Part shown: piece after piece, positions 19,701-27,328 of the stretch
Numbering within the stretch: the stretch's first letter is position 1
Layout of the letters: every line of letters starts with the position of its first letter
Origin: Streptomyces sp. NBC_00083
GTDB taxonomy: Bacteria > Actinomycetota > Actinomycetes > Streptomycetales > Streptomycetaceae
Assembly (NCBI RefSeq): GCF_026343295.1
Contig: NZ_JAPELY010000001.1
Coordinates: 1,922,001 to 1,986,000 of the forward strand
DNA length: 64,000 nt
Direction of reading: 5' to 3'
Notes under the pieces: generated by a model
The model's database searches: none
Told to the model about the DNA's origin: nothing
What the model saw: only the letters and a program-made list of their open reading frames with translations
Program-made: the position numbers and the translations under genes

Positions 19701-20251
19701 TGCGCGCCGCCGAACACGGGCAGACCGTCCTGGTCGCGGGCGCCAAGGCCGCCACCCAGACCCCGCCGATCCGCTCCGGCAAGCGCGTCGTCTTCAGCAC
19801 CCTCGACGACGGCACCGGCCTGGTCGACCTGGCCTTCTTCGACGACAGCCACGACGCCTGCGCCTACACCGTCTTCCACTCCTGGCTCCTGCTCGTGCGC
19901 GGCGTGGTGCAGCGCCGCGGCCCGCGCAGCCTCAGCGTGGTGGGCGCCCGCGCCTGGAACCTCGCCGAACTCGCCGAGCTGCGCCGCGAGGGCGGCCTCG
20001 ACGCGGTCGCCGCCCGCCTCGCGGCCCCACCCGAACAGACCGACACCTCCGAACGGGCCGACACCTCCGAACAGGCCGGCCCCTCCGAACCGGCTGCCGC
20101 GACGGCAGCCGGGCCGTCCACCGACAACGGCCGCCGCATCCACCTGGCCAACGGCTACGAACTGAACCCCTGGGCCGATCTGCGTCCCGCGGGCGAACCG
20201 GCCGCCACCGGGCGCAAGTTGTGGCACTCCAGCCCAGGGAGCGCGGGATGA
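16763..20251 (+). CDS. dnaE2: Error-prone DNA polymerase III alpha subunit DnaE2
   Basis: A 1162-residue C-family polymerase. ATG 16763 follows TAGGAGG; the GTG at 16757 lies inside that site. The PHP domain is at the N-terminus (GFTHLHTVSGFSLRYGASHPE). The palm has LPDIDIDVES near residue 420 with catalytic Asp residues, preceded by RVAARGSGAGSLVNHLLGI. Finger, helix-hairpin-helix and OB regions follow (FSTLDDGTGLVDLAFFDD near 1015). A Ser/Glu/Thr-rich repeated linker lies near 1090-1115. DnaE2 carries out translesion synthesis and induced mutagenesis with ImuB and the beta clamp. It overlaps imuB by ATGA, forming an SOS mutasome operon; no imuA is present in this window. Confidence 0.96.
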   Translation: MPGFTHLHTVSGFSLRYGASHPERLAERAVDRGMDALALTDRDTLAGAVRFAKACAKAGIRPLFGVDLAVPEHLGDPARTRGQARRTPVRGGAFVDESAPRVTFLARDGAAGWAELCRLVGAAHTAGGRPLLTHADLPAQGLTVLLGPASEIGRALGAGRPDRAAKLLAPWRELYGDALRLEAVHHGLRGTGPGSLRLAARTVGFAADQGVRAVLTNAARYADPGQGQVADVLDAARRLVPVRPPFDSGERWLKDPDAMFKIAERVAEAAGWRRDVAHRLLAMTEETAAECLVDPQDDLGIKTFAYFPEPHLVGAADRTPQRVLASRAAAGMVLRGYAGRRGYWERMHHELDIIAHWGFASYFLTVAQVVDDVREMDIRVAARGSGAGSLVNHLLGIAHADPVENGLLMERFLSKQRPVLPDIDIDVESARRLDVYRAIIDRFGTERVATVSMPETYRVRHAVRDVGAALSMDPAVIDTIAKSFPHIRARDARTALRELPELRSLAGEMEKYGKLWELVEALDALPRGIAMHPCGVLLSDASLLRRTPVVPTSGDGFPMSQFDKEDVEDLGLLKLDVLGVRMQSAMAHAVTEIGRATGERLDLDDPAQVPPGDAKTYQLIASTETLGCFQIESPGQRDLVGRLQPSTFHDLVVDISLFRPGPVAADMVRPFIEARHGRAPARFPHPDLADALRDTYGVVVFHEQIIEIVNIMTGCGRGEADRVRRGLSDPQSQARIKVWFAQLARERGYTPEVIARTWEIVEAFGSYGFCKAHAVAFAVPTYQSAWLKAHHPAAFYAGLLTHDPGMYPKRLLLADARRRGVPILPVDVNRSSVAHTIELVSGTWGVRLALCDVHGISEAESARIEAGRPYASLRDFWQRARPGRPVAERLARIGALDAFGGNRRDLLLHLAELHGTRHAAGGQLPLDGGTLTAGAGLPDLDEAERLSAELGVLGMDTSRHLMEDHTAFLRELGVVSAKRLRAAEHGQTVLVAGAKAATQTPPIRSGKRVVFSTLDDGTGLVDLAFFDDSHDACAYTVFHSWLLLVRGVVQRRGPRSLSVVGARAWNLAELAELRREGGLDAVAARLAAPPEQTDTSERADTSEQAGPSEPAAATAAGPSTDNGRRIHLANGYELNPWADLRPAGEPAATGRKLWHSSPGSAG

Positions 20252-21216
20252 TCCTCTGTGCACGGTTCGCCCTCGCGGACGCGGGAGCGGCGCTCCCCCC
20301 GCTGATCGCGCTGACCGAGAACCTCACCCCGGTCGTCCAGGCGCTGCCGCCCGACGGGCTCCTCGCCGACCTGGGCGGCGCCGAGAAGTACTTCCGCCAG
20401 GACGCGGGACAGCTCGCCGCGGTCCTGCGGGTGCGCGCCCTCGCCCACTTCGGCCTGGAGTGCGCCATCGGGCTCGCGCCCAACCCGATGCTGGCCAGGA
20501 TGGCGGCCCGGGACGCAGGACCCGGCACGACCCGGACGGTGCGCCCCGACGAGGTGGAGCGCTACCTGGCCACGCTGCCGGTCCGCGCCCTCGACGGCGT
20601 AGGCCGCTCGACCGCCCGCACCCTCTGCGCGTACGGACTCGACACGGCGGGGCGCCTCGCCGACGCCCCGCCGGGCACCGTCCAGCGGATCCTCGGCGCG
20701 AAGCAGGGCCGCGACCTCCAGGAACGCGCCCGCGGCATCGACCGCGCCCCCGTCGTCCCGAACGCCTCCGCCCGCTCCCTCGCCGCCGAACGGACCTTCC
20801 CCCGCGACGAGTTGGACCCGGTACGCCACCGCAGGGCGCTGCTCTCCCTCGCGGAGGAGCTGGGGGTCCGGCTGCGCGGCGCCGACCAGGTGTGCCGCTC
20901 CCTCAGCCTCACCGTGCGCTACGCCGACCGGTCCACCACGACCCGCACCCGGAGCCTGCGCGAGCCGTCGGCCCACTCGCCGGCCCTGGCAGGCCTGGCC
21001 TACGCCCTCCACACGGCGCTGGGCCTGCAGCGCGCCAGGGTGCGCGGCATCGCGCTGCGGGCCGAGGGGCTCGCGACGGCCGAACTCGCCGCGCACCAGC
21101 TCACGTTCGACCCCCGGGACGAACGGGCGCGCCGCATCGAGGCGGTGGCCGACCGCGCCCGCGCCAAGTTCGGCCCCCGCGCCATCGTCCCGGGCTCGCT
21201 GTCGGACGCGGCCTGA
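20248..21216 (+). CDS. imuB: ImuB-type Y-family polymerase homologue, lacking catalytic acids
   Basis: A 322-residue Y-family protein, coupled to dnaE2 by ATGA. Active Y-polymerases begin with a DxD-type motif (like DMDAFFA) and have SxDE near residue 100; here the N-terminus is MILCARFALADAG and the later motif reads LADLGGAEKYF, so the metal-binding acids are missing. The helix-hairpin-helix (LPVRALDGVGRSTARTLCAYG) and little-finger regions are retained. This is the pattern of ImuB, an inactive adaptor that links DnaE2 to the sliding clamp. It is shorter than mycobacterial ImuB and lacks its long C-terminal tail. Databases often mislabel it DNA polymerase IV. Confidence 0.85.
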   Translation: MILCARFALADAGAALPPLIALTENLTPVVQALPPDGLLADLGGAEKYFRQDAGQLAAVLRVRALAHFGLECAIGLAPNPMLARMAARDAGPGTTRTVRPDEVERYLATLPVRALDGVGRSTARTLCAYGLDTAGRLADAPPGTVQRILGAKQGRDLQERARGIDRAPVVPNASARSLAAERTFPRDELDPVRHRRALLSLAEELGVRLRGADQVCRSLSLTVRYADRSTTTRTRSLREPSAHSPALAGLAYALHTALGLQRARVRGIALRAEGLATAELAAHQLTFDPRDERARRIEAVADRARAKFGPRAIVPGSLSDAA

Positions 21217-21234
21217 GCGGCGCCGGCCGCCGCG

Positions 21235-21921
21235 TCAGGGGGCCAGCCGCTTCCTGACGTCCGCGACCTGCGGCCCGGAGTCGACGGCCGGGACCTTCCA
21301 ACGGCTCTCGGTCCCCGTGGCGTCCGTGTAGACGAGCGTGCCGCCCGCCCCCGCCTGCGCCGGGGTCAGGTCGAAGGTCTCGGAGCGCAGCTGGGAGGTG
21401 CCGGGCCCGATCGCGCCCGCCCCGTCGTATCCGCGGACCGAGACCTTGGACGCCGCGCCGTTGCCCGCGGCGAGGCTCTGCCCGTCGGGGGCGGCCCAAC
21501 GCCAGCCTCCCTTCGTGCCGTTGGCGGGCTCCTCGTCCGCGGCGTTCGCGGTCAGCGAGGCGTCCTTGGTGGTGATGACGGCGAAGGTGCCGAACCGCGC
21601 GGCGATGCCGCCCGCCCGCTCGGCGTAGACGACGGTCGTGGGCGTGATCTCCAGGATGCCGACGAGCTTGGTCCCCACGGTCCGCGACGGCACGCCGAGC
21701 GCCAGGGCGCTGTGGTCGTCCCCGGCCCCCGCGCCCGGTGCGGCCGAGCCGTCCCCCGCGGTGTCGGCGGGCGTCGGCGTGGCTGACGCGGCGGACGGCA
21801 GGGCCCCCGTGGGCCGGGTCGCGGACGGCTTGTCGCCGGAGCCGCCGCCGGGCCCGCAGGCGGTCAGGGCGAGGCAGGCGGTGGCGGCGGTCGCGGCAGC
21901 GGTGAGCAGGATCTTGCGCAT
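21235..21921 (-). CDS. Secreted lipoprotein, hypothetical
   Basis: A 228-residue protein starting at ATG 21921 after a GGGGGGGAA site. The signal peptide ends in a lipobox (LALTAC, Cys about residue 25), followed by a Gly/Ser/Thr/Pro-rich linker and a beta-rich domain from about 80 (ALALGVPSRTVGTKLVGILEITPTTVVY). I recognise no enzyme motif. The position next to the secreted lipase and LPMO genes is consistent with a surface role. It is convergent with imuB, with an 18-bp gap. Confidence 0.75.
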   Translation of the reverse strand: MRKILLTAAATAATACLALTACGPGGGSGDKPSATRPTGALPSAASATPTPADTAGDGSAAPGAGAGDDHSALALGVPSRTVGTKLVGILEITPTTVVYAERAGGIAARFGTFAVITTKDASLTANAADEEPANGTKGGWRWAAPDGQSLAAGNGAASKVSVRGYDGAGAIGPGTSQLRSETFDLTPAQAGAGGTLVYTDATGTESRWKVPAVDSGPQVADVRKRLAP

Positions 21922-22241
21922 GGTTCCCCCCCAAGGCAGGTGACACTCGCCGTGAACGTACCGCGAGGGGGAGGGCACCCAGGGTGAAGTGACCGGACTG
22001 CGACGAACGGCGCCCCGCCGTGACACGCCGCGTCGCACGCGCCCCTGCGTACACCGCGCCCTCGGCGTGTCCGGGGCCGACACGACAAGTTTTACTGACG
22101 CGTAACTTCACTCCTACGCTACCCGTGCGTAATTTGGCGTGAGCACGCCCCGTACGCACCCCGTACGGCACCTCACTTGTGGTCCGGGCCGCAGGGCGAA
22201 TCCCCCATCGCAACTCCCTTGAGCCGCAAGGAGATCACCCG

Positions 22242-23102
22242 ATGCTGCCCTGGAACCGTGTGCTCAGACCCCTGTCCGCGCTGCTGCTCGCCGCCGCGGC
22301 CGCGCTCGCCCCCGCGACCGCGGCGCACGCCCAGTCCGCGCCGAGCAGTGGCTGGAACAACTACTCGTGCAAGCCGTCCGCCGCCCACCCCCGGCCCGTC
22401 GTCCTGGTGCACGGAACCTTCGGCAACGGCACCGACAACTGGCTGGCCCTCGCCCCGTACCTGGTCAACCGCGGGTACTGCGTCTTCTCCCTCGACTACG
22501 GCCAGCTTCCCGGCGTGCCGCTGTTCGACGGGCTCGGCCCCATCGACAAGTCCGCGGCCCAACTCGCCACCTTCGTCGACAAGGTGCTCGCCGCCACCGG
22601 CACCCCCAAGGCCGATGTGGTCGGCCACTCCCAGGGCGGCATGATGCCGCGCTGGTACCTGAAGTTCCTCGGCGGCGCCGCCAAGGTCAACGCCCTCGTC
22701 GGGATCGCCCCCGACAACCACGGCACCACCCTCGACGGCCTCGCCCAGCTGCTGCCGTACTTCCCCGGCGCCGAGGACCTGCTGACGCTCGCCACCCCGG
22801 GGCTCGCCGACCAGATCGCCGGCTCGCCCTTCGTCACCCAGCTGAACCAGGGCGGCGACACCGTCCCCGGCGTTCACTACACGGTCATCGCGAGCAAGTA
22901 CGACGAGGTGGTCACCCCCTACCGCTCGCAGTTCCTGAACGGCCCCGACGTGCACAACGTCCTCATCCAGGACAAGTGCGCGCTCGACCTCTCCGAACAC
23001 GTGGCGATCGGCCTCACCGACCGCGTCGCCTACCACGAGGTGGCCAACGCGCTCGACCCGGCGCACGCCACCCCCACCACCTGCGCCAGCGTCATCGGCT
23101 GA
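22242..23102 (+). CDS. Secreted alpha/beta-hydrolase lipase
   Basis: A 286-residue secreted lipase. ATG 22242 follows AAGGAG. The signal peptide ends near residue 30 (TAAHAQS). The oxyanion-hole motif VHGTFGNG comes first, the nucleophile elbow is GHSQGG (Ser about 131), and later motifs include DEVVTPY (likely catalytic Asp) and SEHVAIG (likely His). This matches the Streptomyces triacylglycerol lipase family that includes SCO1735. Role: hydrolysis of extracellular fats and esters. A strong shared terminator separates it from the LPMO gene. Confidence 0.93.
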   Translation: MLPWNRVLRPLSALLLAAAAALAPATAAHAQSAPSSGWNNYSCKPSAAHPRPVVLVHGTFGNGTDNWLALAPYLVNRGYCVFSLDYGQLPGVPLFDGLGPIDKSAAQLATFVDKVLAATGTPKADVVGHSQGGMMPRWYLKFLGGAAKVNALVGIAPDNHGTTLDGLAQLLPYFPGAEDLLTLATPGLADQIAGSPFVTQLNQGGDTVPGVHYTVIASKYDEVVTPYRSQFLNGPDVHNVLIQDKCALDLSEHVAIGLTDRVAYHEVANALDPAHATPTTCASVIG

Positions 23103-23130
23103 CCCGCCGCCGCCCCGCCGCACCCCACGC

Positions 23131-23167
23131 GAACCGCCCCCTCCCGGCAGCCGGGAGGGGGCGGTTC
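23131..23167. terminator. Perfect bidirectional terminator
   Basis: Eighteen-base perfectly paired arms (GAACCGCCCCCTCCCGGC and complement) with a one-base centre, between convergent lipase and LPMO genes. Confidence 0.88.
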
Positions 23168-23182
23168 GGCTGTGCCCTACGG

Positions 23183-24241
23183 TCAGCGGCCGTGCCGGCC
23201 CGCCGTCGCCCTGCGGCGCAGCGTTCCGAACAGTGCCGCCGCACCGACCGCGATCGCGCCCGCGCCGCCGACGGCGAGGTACGGGGTGGTGCTGTCGCCG
23301 CCCGTCTCCGCGAGGTTCTGGGTGCCGGTGGTGCCGGTGGTGCCGGTGGTGCCGGTCGTGGCGACCGGAGCGGCCGCCGCGACGCCGTCCGGCTGGGGCT
23401 GGTTGGCCGGGGTCTCGGCCCCGCCGGCCGGGGCCGCGCCCGGCTGCGCGCTCGCGGCGTCGGAGCCGTGGTGGTGCTGGACCGTCGACTTGCCGGCGCC
23501 GTCCGCGATCTCCTGCTCGGTGGGCGCGGAGGCCGTCGGAGCGGGGGCGCCCGCCGAGCCGCCGCTGTCCTTGCCGAACACCACGTCGGAGCAGGTGTAG
23601 AAGGCCTCCGGGCTGTCCGAACGCTGCCAGATCGAGTAGATCAGGTGGCGGCCGGACCGGGCCGGGATCTTCCCGTCGAAGACGTAGTCCCCGCCCTGCA
23701 TCGGCGGGTCGGTGACCTTCACGAACGGAGTCGCCTCCAGGTCCGACCACTTCAGCGGCTTCGACGGGTCGTAGCCGTCCTTGGTGATGTACAGCTCGAA
23801 CGAGCCCTTGTGCGGGGCCGTTCCCTTGTAGTGGAAGGTGTGGTTGCCCGCCGACAGCTTGGTGCTCGGCCAGTCCGCGCGCGGCAGATCGAGCCCCTTG
23901 TACTTCTCGTTGCCGCCGCTGCACAGCCGGCCGTTCGGGATGAGCTGCTTCGACTTGCCCGCGGCGTTGGCCATGTTCACCGCGGCCCAGTCGTAGAAGG
24001 CCTGCGCGCCACTGGCAGCCACGGCCGCCTTGCACGCCGCCGACTTGGGGCTCTCCGGCCCCTCCGCGTAACAGGCCGAGACCCGGCTGACCGGATCCGT
24101 CATGGAACCGTGCGCGGCGGCGGGCCCGGCCGCCAGCCCCGTCAGGGCGAGCGGCACGAAGCCGGCCGCGGCGACGAAGGCGGCCCTGCGCCGACGGGGT
24201 CCCCGCTGCTCGGACGCGGTGGAGAGCTGGGGGAAGGTCAT
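23183..24241 (-). CDS. AA10 lytic polysaccharide monooxygenase, sortase-anchored
   Basis: A 352-residue secreted copper enzyme. ATG 24241 follows AAGGAG. The signal peptide ends in PAAA, leaving the essential N-terminal His (HGSMTDPVSR) as residue 1 of the mature protein. The AA10 domain covers about 170 residues and has the second copper His in NHTFHYKG. A Pro/Ala/Thr linker with a Gly-Thr-Thr repeat leads to LAETGG, a hydrophobic helix and an Arg-rich tail, a class E sortase (LAxTG) cell-wall anchor. Role: oxidative cleavage of crystalline polysaccharide, probably chitin/cellulose or the host's own wall glycans, at the hyphal surface. It resembles SCO1734 of S. coelicolor. Confidence 0.93.
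   Translation of the reverse strand: MTFPQLSTASEQRGPRRRRAAFVAAAGFVPLALTGLAAGPAAAHGSMTDPVSRVSACYAEGPESPKSAACKAAVAASGAQAFYDWAAVNMANAAGKSKQLIPNGRLCSGGNEKYKGLDLPRADWPSTKLSAGNHTFHYKGTAPHKGSFELYITKDGYDPSKPLKWSDLEATPFVKVTDPPMQGGDYVFDGKIPARSGRHLIYSIWQRSDSPEAFYTCSDVVFGKDSGGSAGAPAPTASAPTEQEIADGAGKSTVQHHHGSDAASAQPGAAPAGGAETPANQPQPDGVAAAAPVATTGTTGTTGTTGTQNLAETGGDSTTPYLAVGGAGAIAVGAAALFGTLRRRATAGRHGR
23324..23363 (-). repeat. 9-bp tandem repeat in the LPMO linker
   Basis: GGTGGTGCC (plus strand reading) repeated about four times, encoding Gly-Thr-Thr units in the linker before the sortase motif. Such repeats can change linker length by slippage. Confidence 0.75.
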
Positions 24242-24489
24242 CGTGACGTACTCCTTCGATGGTGCACGGGCAAGTGGGGGCGTGGGGGTGGTGAACGGCC
24301 GGATGTCCCGTCCGGCGATCAGCACGCTAGCCCCAGGAAAACGCGAAATCCCCTGCTGGGAGCGGGGGATGGAGATCCTTATGGTCGAGTTAAGGAGCCA
24401 CTCAGCACCGATTAAGACCGAGCCCAGCACACCCGTCGCCGCGTCCGGGCGAAGGCCGGTTGTCAGTGGCGTCCGGCACCATCGGGACC

Positions 24490-25080
24490 ATGAACCTGGA
24501 CATCGACTGGGACGAGGCCGCCGCCACCTTCGACGAGGATCCCGACCACGGGCTGCTCGATCCCCTCGTGCGCGCCGCCTGGGACGAACACCTCGCGGGC
24601 TGGCTGCCGGACCGCGCGGGCGACCTCCTCGACCTCGGCTGCGGCACCGGAAGCCTCTCGCTGCTCGCCGCCGGGCGCGGCCACCGCGTCACGGCCGTCG
24701 ACCTGTCGCCGCGGATGACGGAGCTGGCCCGCGCCAAGCTGGCGGGCACCGGCGCCGAGGTGCTGACCGGTGACGCGGCGAAGCCGCCCGTCGAGGGGCG
24801 CGCCTTCGACGTGGTCCTCGCCCGTCACGTGGTGTGGACCCTGCCCGACCCCGAGGCCGCGCTGCGCCACTGGTGGTCACTGCTGCGGCCGGCCGGCCGG
24901 CTCGTCCTGGTCGAAGGGGTGTGGGGCGGAGCCGGCATACCCGCCGAGCGCCTCCTGTCCGCGCTCGCCCCGCTGACCGCCGCGGCGCGCTACGAACGGC
25001 TCTCCGGTGACCCGCGCCTGTGGGGGCGCGCGGTGGACGACGAGCGGTACGTGGTGGTCGCCGCGGCCGTCGCCGGGTGA
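24490..25080 (+). CDS. Class I SAM-dependent methyltransferase
   Basis: A 196-residue protein with motif I LLDLGCGTGSLSLLAAGRGH, the acidic residue after beta-2 (VTAVDLSPRM), motif II GDAAKPP and FDVVLARHVVWTLPDPEAAL. No membrane segment. It is the UbiE/Methyltransf_11 type that acts on small molecules. ATG 24490 has only a weak upstream site. The stop lies five bases from the convergent DUF402 gene. Substrate unknown. Confidence 0.85.
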   Translation: MNLDIDWDEAAATFDEDPDHGLLDPLVRAAWDEHLAGWLPDRAGDLLDLGCGTGSLSLLAAGRGHRVTAVDLSPRMTELARAKLAGTGAEVLTGDAAKPPVEGRAFDVVLARHVVWTLPDPEAALRHWWSLLRPAGRLVLVEGVWGGAGIPAERLLSALAPLTAAARYERLSGDPRLWGRAVDDERYVVVAAAVAG

Positions 25081-25084
25081 CGCC

Positions 25085-25585
25085 TCAGTCGACGAGCGCC
25101 GTGAACCGCCCCAGTTTCGCGAGGAGTTCGAGCTCGTCGAGGGCGGCCACGGCGCGCGCCGCCGCCCCGGGGTCGCGCTCGGCGAGACCGCTCGCGGCGA
25201 ACTCGTCCTCGTCCAGGCGCAGCACGGCCGCCCCGTCGGCCGAGACCCACAGGTCGAGGTCCAGGTCCGTCGAGACCACCTCGCCGTCCCGGACCACCGC
25301 GGGCCGGGCGATGTCGCAGTACCAGCCCTTGAGCGCCGCGTCCGCGCCGCGCACCTCCTTCACCGCGTACCACCGGTCGCGCCAGTAGTGCTCGGTGAAC
25401 ACATCGCCCGGCTCGAACCGTACGAAGCCGAAGTCACGCGTGGTCCCGGTCGCCCACGGCGCGCGCACGGTCAGCCGGGTCCCGTCGTCGGACACCACCG
25501 ACGCCGGGTAACGCAGCTTCGTGCGCCCCGCCTTGACGAGGACGACGTGGAGGGGGGTGCCGGGTTCGGCCGGGCTCGTCGACAT
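25085..25585 (-). CDS. DUF402-domain protein
   Basis: A 166-residue protein with the DUF402 pattern: an N-terminal beta-rich part (LVKAGRTKLRYPASVV), EHYWRDRWYAVKEVRG, then GWYCDIARPAVVRDGEVVSTDLDLDLWV with conserved Tyr and acidic residues, and a Glu-rich helical end. Family members include nucleotide (di)phosphatases and RNase-related domains that use the DLDLD-type acidic cluster to bind metal. ATG 25585 is chosen because the upstream extension is low-complexity. The divergent GntR gene begins 77 bp away. Confidence 0.8.
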   Translation of the reverse strand: MSTSPAEPGTPLHVVLVKAGRTKLRYPASVVSDDGTRLTVRAPWATGTTRDFGFVRFEPGDVFTEHYWRDRWYAVKEVRGADAALKGWYCDIARPAVVRDGEVVSTDLDLDLWVSADGAAVLRLDEDEFAASGLAERDPGAAARAVAALDELELLAKLGRFTALVD

Positions 25586-25661
25586 GACGGTCACGGTATG
25601 CGGGGCCCGCGCGCCGGCGCCTCCCGTTTTCGCGGGCCCCGGCGCGGGGGAGAATCGGGCT

Positions 25662-26036
25662 GTGACCCTCAAGATCGTGATTGACCAGGGCGCGCCCGAC
25701 GCGCCGTACGAGCAACTGCGTGCCCAGATCGCCGGGCGGGCCCGTTCCGGAAGGCTGCCGGTCGGCTACAAACTGCCCACGGTCCGCGGCCTAGCCGAGG
25801 AACTCGGGCTCGCCACGAACACGGTGGCCAAGGCGTACCGGGCCCTGGAGGCGGACGGAGTCATCGAGACCCGGGGCCGCAACGGGACGTTCGTCGCGGC
25901 GGCGGGGGACGCGTCGGCGCGGCTCGCGGCGACCGCCGCGGCCACCTACGCCAGGGAGGCCCACCGCCTCGGCCTCGCCCGGGACGCCGCCCGCGCCACG
26001 GTCGAGGACGCGCTGCGGGCGACGTACGGCAAGTAG
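25662..26036 (+). CDS. GntR-family regulator, YtrA subfamily
   Basis: A 124-residue repressor-type protein starting at GTG 25662 after GGGGGAG. The winged helix occupies residues 10-75 (PYEQLRAQIAGRARSGRLPVGYKLPTVRGLAEELG, then NTVAKAYRALEADGVIETR). The C-terminal part is only a short helical dimerisation segment, typical of YtrA regulators that control ABC transporters. No transporter is adjacent, so its targets are unknown; it may control itself and the divergent DUF402 gene. Confidence 0.88.
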   Translation: MTLKIVIDQGAPDAPYEQLRAQIAGRARSGRLPVGYKLPTVRGLAEELGLATNTVAKAYRALEADGVIETRGRNGTFVAAAGDASARLAATAAATYAREAHRLGLARDAARATVEDALRATYGK

Positions 26037-26053
26037 CCGGGGCTGCCCCGGAT

Positions 26054-26105
26054 CCGGCACTCCGGCCGGGGGCCGGGCGGATCCGGTCCGCAGCCGGAGT
26101 GCCGG
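26054..26105. terminator. Bidirectional terminator between GntR and AAA genes
   Basis: Perfect 13-base arms (CCGGCACTCCGGC / GCCGGAGTGCCGG) around a 26-base GC-rich loop, directly abutting the stop codon of the convergent ATPase gene. Confidence 0.75.
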
Positions 26106-27209
26106 CTACAGGTAGAGGCCCGCGTCCGACCCGGGGCGCTGGTCCGGCAGGGACGCCGGGGACGTGCCGCGCCGCAGGGCGTACAGCTCGGCCAGGGTGG
26201 CGCCCTCGCGCGGCACGCCCTCCTCCGTGCCCAGCCAGCCGACCGCCTCCGTCCGGGTCAGCGCGCCGACCTCGATCCGCGCGAGGCAGCGACCCGGGCG
26301 CACCACCGCCGGGTGCAGACGCTCCAGGTCCTCGTTGGTGGTGACGCCCACCAGGACGTTGCGGCCCTGGCCCAGCAGACCGTCGGTCAGATTGAGCAGC
26401 CGCGAAAGGGCCTGCCCCGCCGTGTGTTTGGCCTCGCCGCGGATCAGCTCGTCGCAGTCCTCCAGGAGGAGCAGCCGCCAGCGGCCCTTCGTGCTGCCGT
26501 CGTCCTCGCCGATCGCGATGTCCATCAGATAGCCGACGTCGTTGAAGAGCCGCTCCGGGTCGAGCACACAGTCCACCTGGCACCAGTCGCGCCAGGACCG
26601 GGCCAGGGTGCGCAGCGCCGACGTCTTGCCGGTGCCCGGCGGGCCGTGCAGCAGCAGGAGCCGGCCCGCGATGTCGTCCGGGGTCACCTTCATCAGGCGG
26701 TCCAGCGCATCGGCCACCGGCGCCGTGTAGTTGGGCCGCACCTCGTCCCAGGTGCCGGCCGCGATCTGCCGTGTCGTGCGGTGCGGGCCGCGCCGCGGCG
26801 ACACGTACCAGAAGCCCATCGTGACGTTCTCCGGCTGCGGCTCCGGTTCGTCCTCGGCGCCCTCGGTGGCCTGTTTGAGCACCTGCTCGGCCAGTTCCTC
26901 GGTGGTCGCGGTGACCGTCACGTCCGCGCCCCGGTTCCAGCGCGAGACCAGCAGCGTCCAGCCCGCGCCCTCGGCGAGCGTCGCGCTGCGGTCGTCGTCG
27001 CGGGCGGACCGCAGCACCTTCGCGGCGGGCGGCAGCAGGCTGACACCCTTTTTGACCCGGTCGATGGACGAGCTGTACGCGTACGGCTGCTCGCCCGTGG
27101 CGAAGCGGCCGAGGAACAGTGCGTCGACGACGTCGGACGGCGAGTCGCTGTCGTCCATGGTCAGCCGGATCGGCAGGGCGGCCTCTGGGTTCGGGGACAT
27201 GCCGCCCAT
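26106..27209 (-). CDS. AAA-family ATPase with DUF5925 N-terminal domain
   Basis: A 367-residue cytoplasmic protein. The N-terminal ~170 residues (DVVDALFLGRFATGEQPYAYS) look like the actinobacterial DUF5925 domain. The AAA module follows: Walker A LLLHGPPGTGKTSALR (near 200), Walker B WRLLLLEDCDELI, sensor 1 NVLVGVTTNED and an Arg-finger region VVRPGRCLARIEVG, resembling the BCS1/FtsH-like AAA class. Its substrate is unknown. Start sites at 27209 and 27200 are both possible. Confidence 0.8.
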   Translation of the reverse strand: MGGMSPNPEAALPIRLTMDDSDSPSDVVDALFLGRFATGEQPYAYSSSIDRVKKGVSLLPPAAKVLRSARDDDRSATLAEGAGWTLLVSRWNRGADVTVTATTEELAEQVLKQATEGAEDEPEPQPENVTMGFWYVSPRRGPHRTTRQIAAGTWDEVRPNYTAPVADALDRLMKVTPDDIAGRLLLLHGPPGTGKTSALRTLARSWRDWCQVDCVLDPERLFNDVGYLMDIAIGEDDGSTKGRWRLLLLEDCDELIRGEAKHTAGQALSRLLNLTDGLLGQGRNVLVGVTTNEDLERLHPAVVRPGRCLARIEVGALTRTEAVGWLGTEEGVPREGATLAELYALRRGTSPASLPDQRPGSDAGLYL

Positions 27210-27328
27210 GATCCGGCACCCGGGCCCTCCCCGCACGCGCTTTGTCCCGTTGACGCCCCCTGAGCGTTCCGTACCCGTTCCGGCGAAACCGGCTGGAACG
27301 CCAACTACCGCGGATACGCTCGCCGTTG

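Noticed and set aside
17110..20247. Long upstream extension of the imuB frame
   Set aside because: Arg/Pro-rich nonsense composition within dnaE2; the ATGA overlap at 20248 gives the real start.
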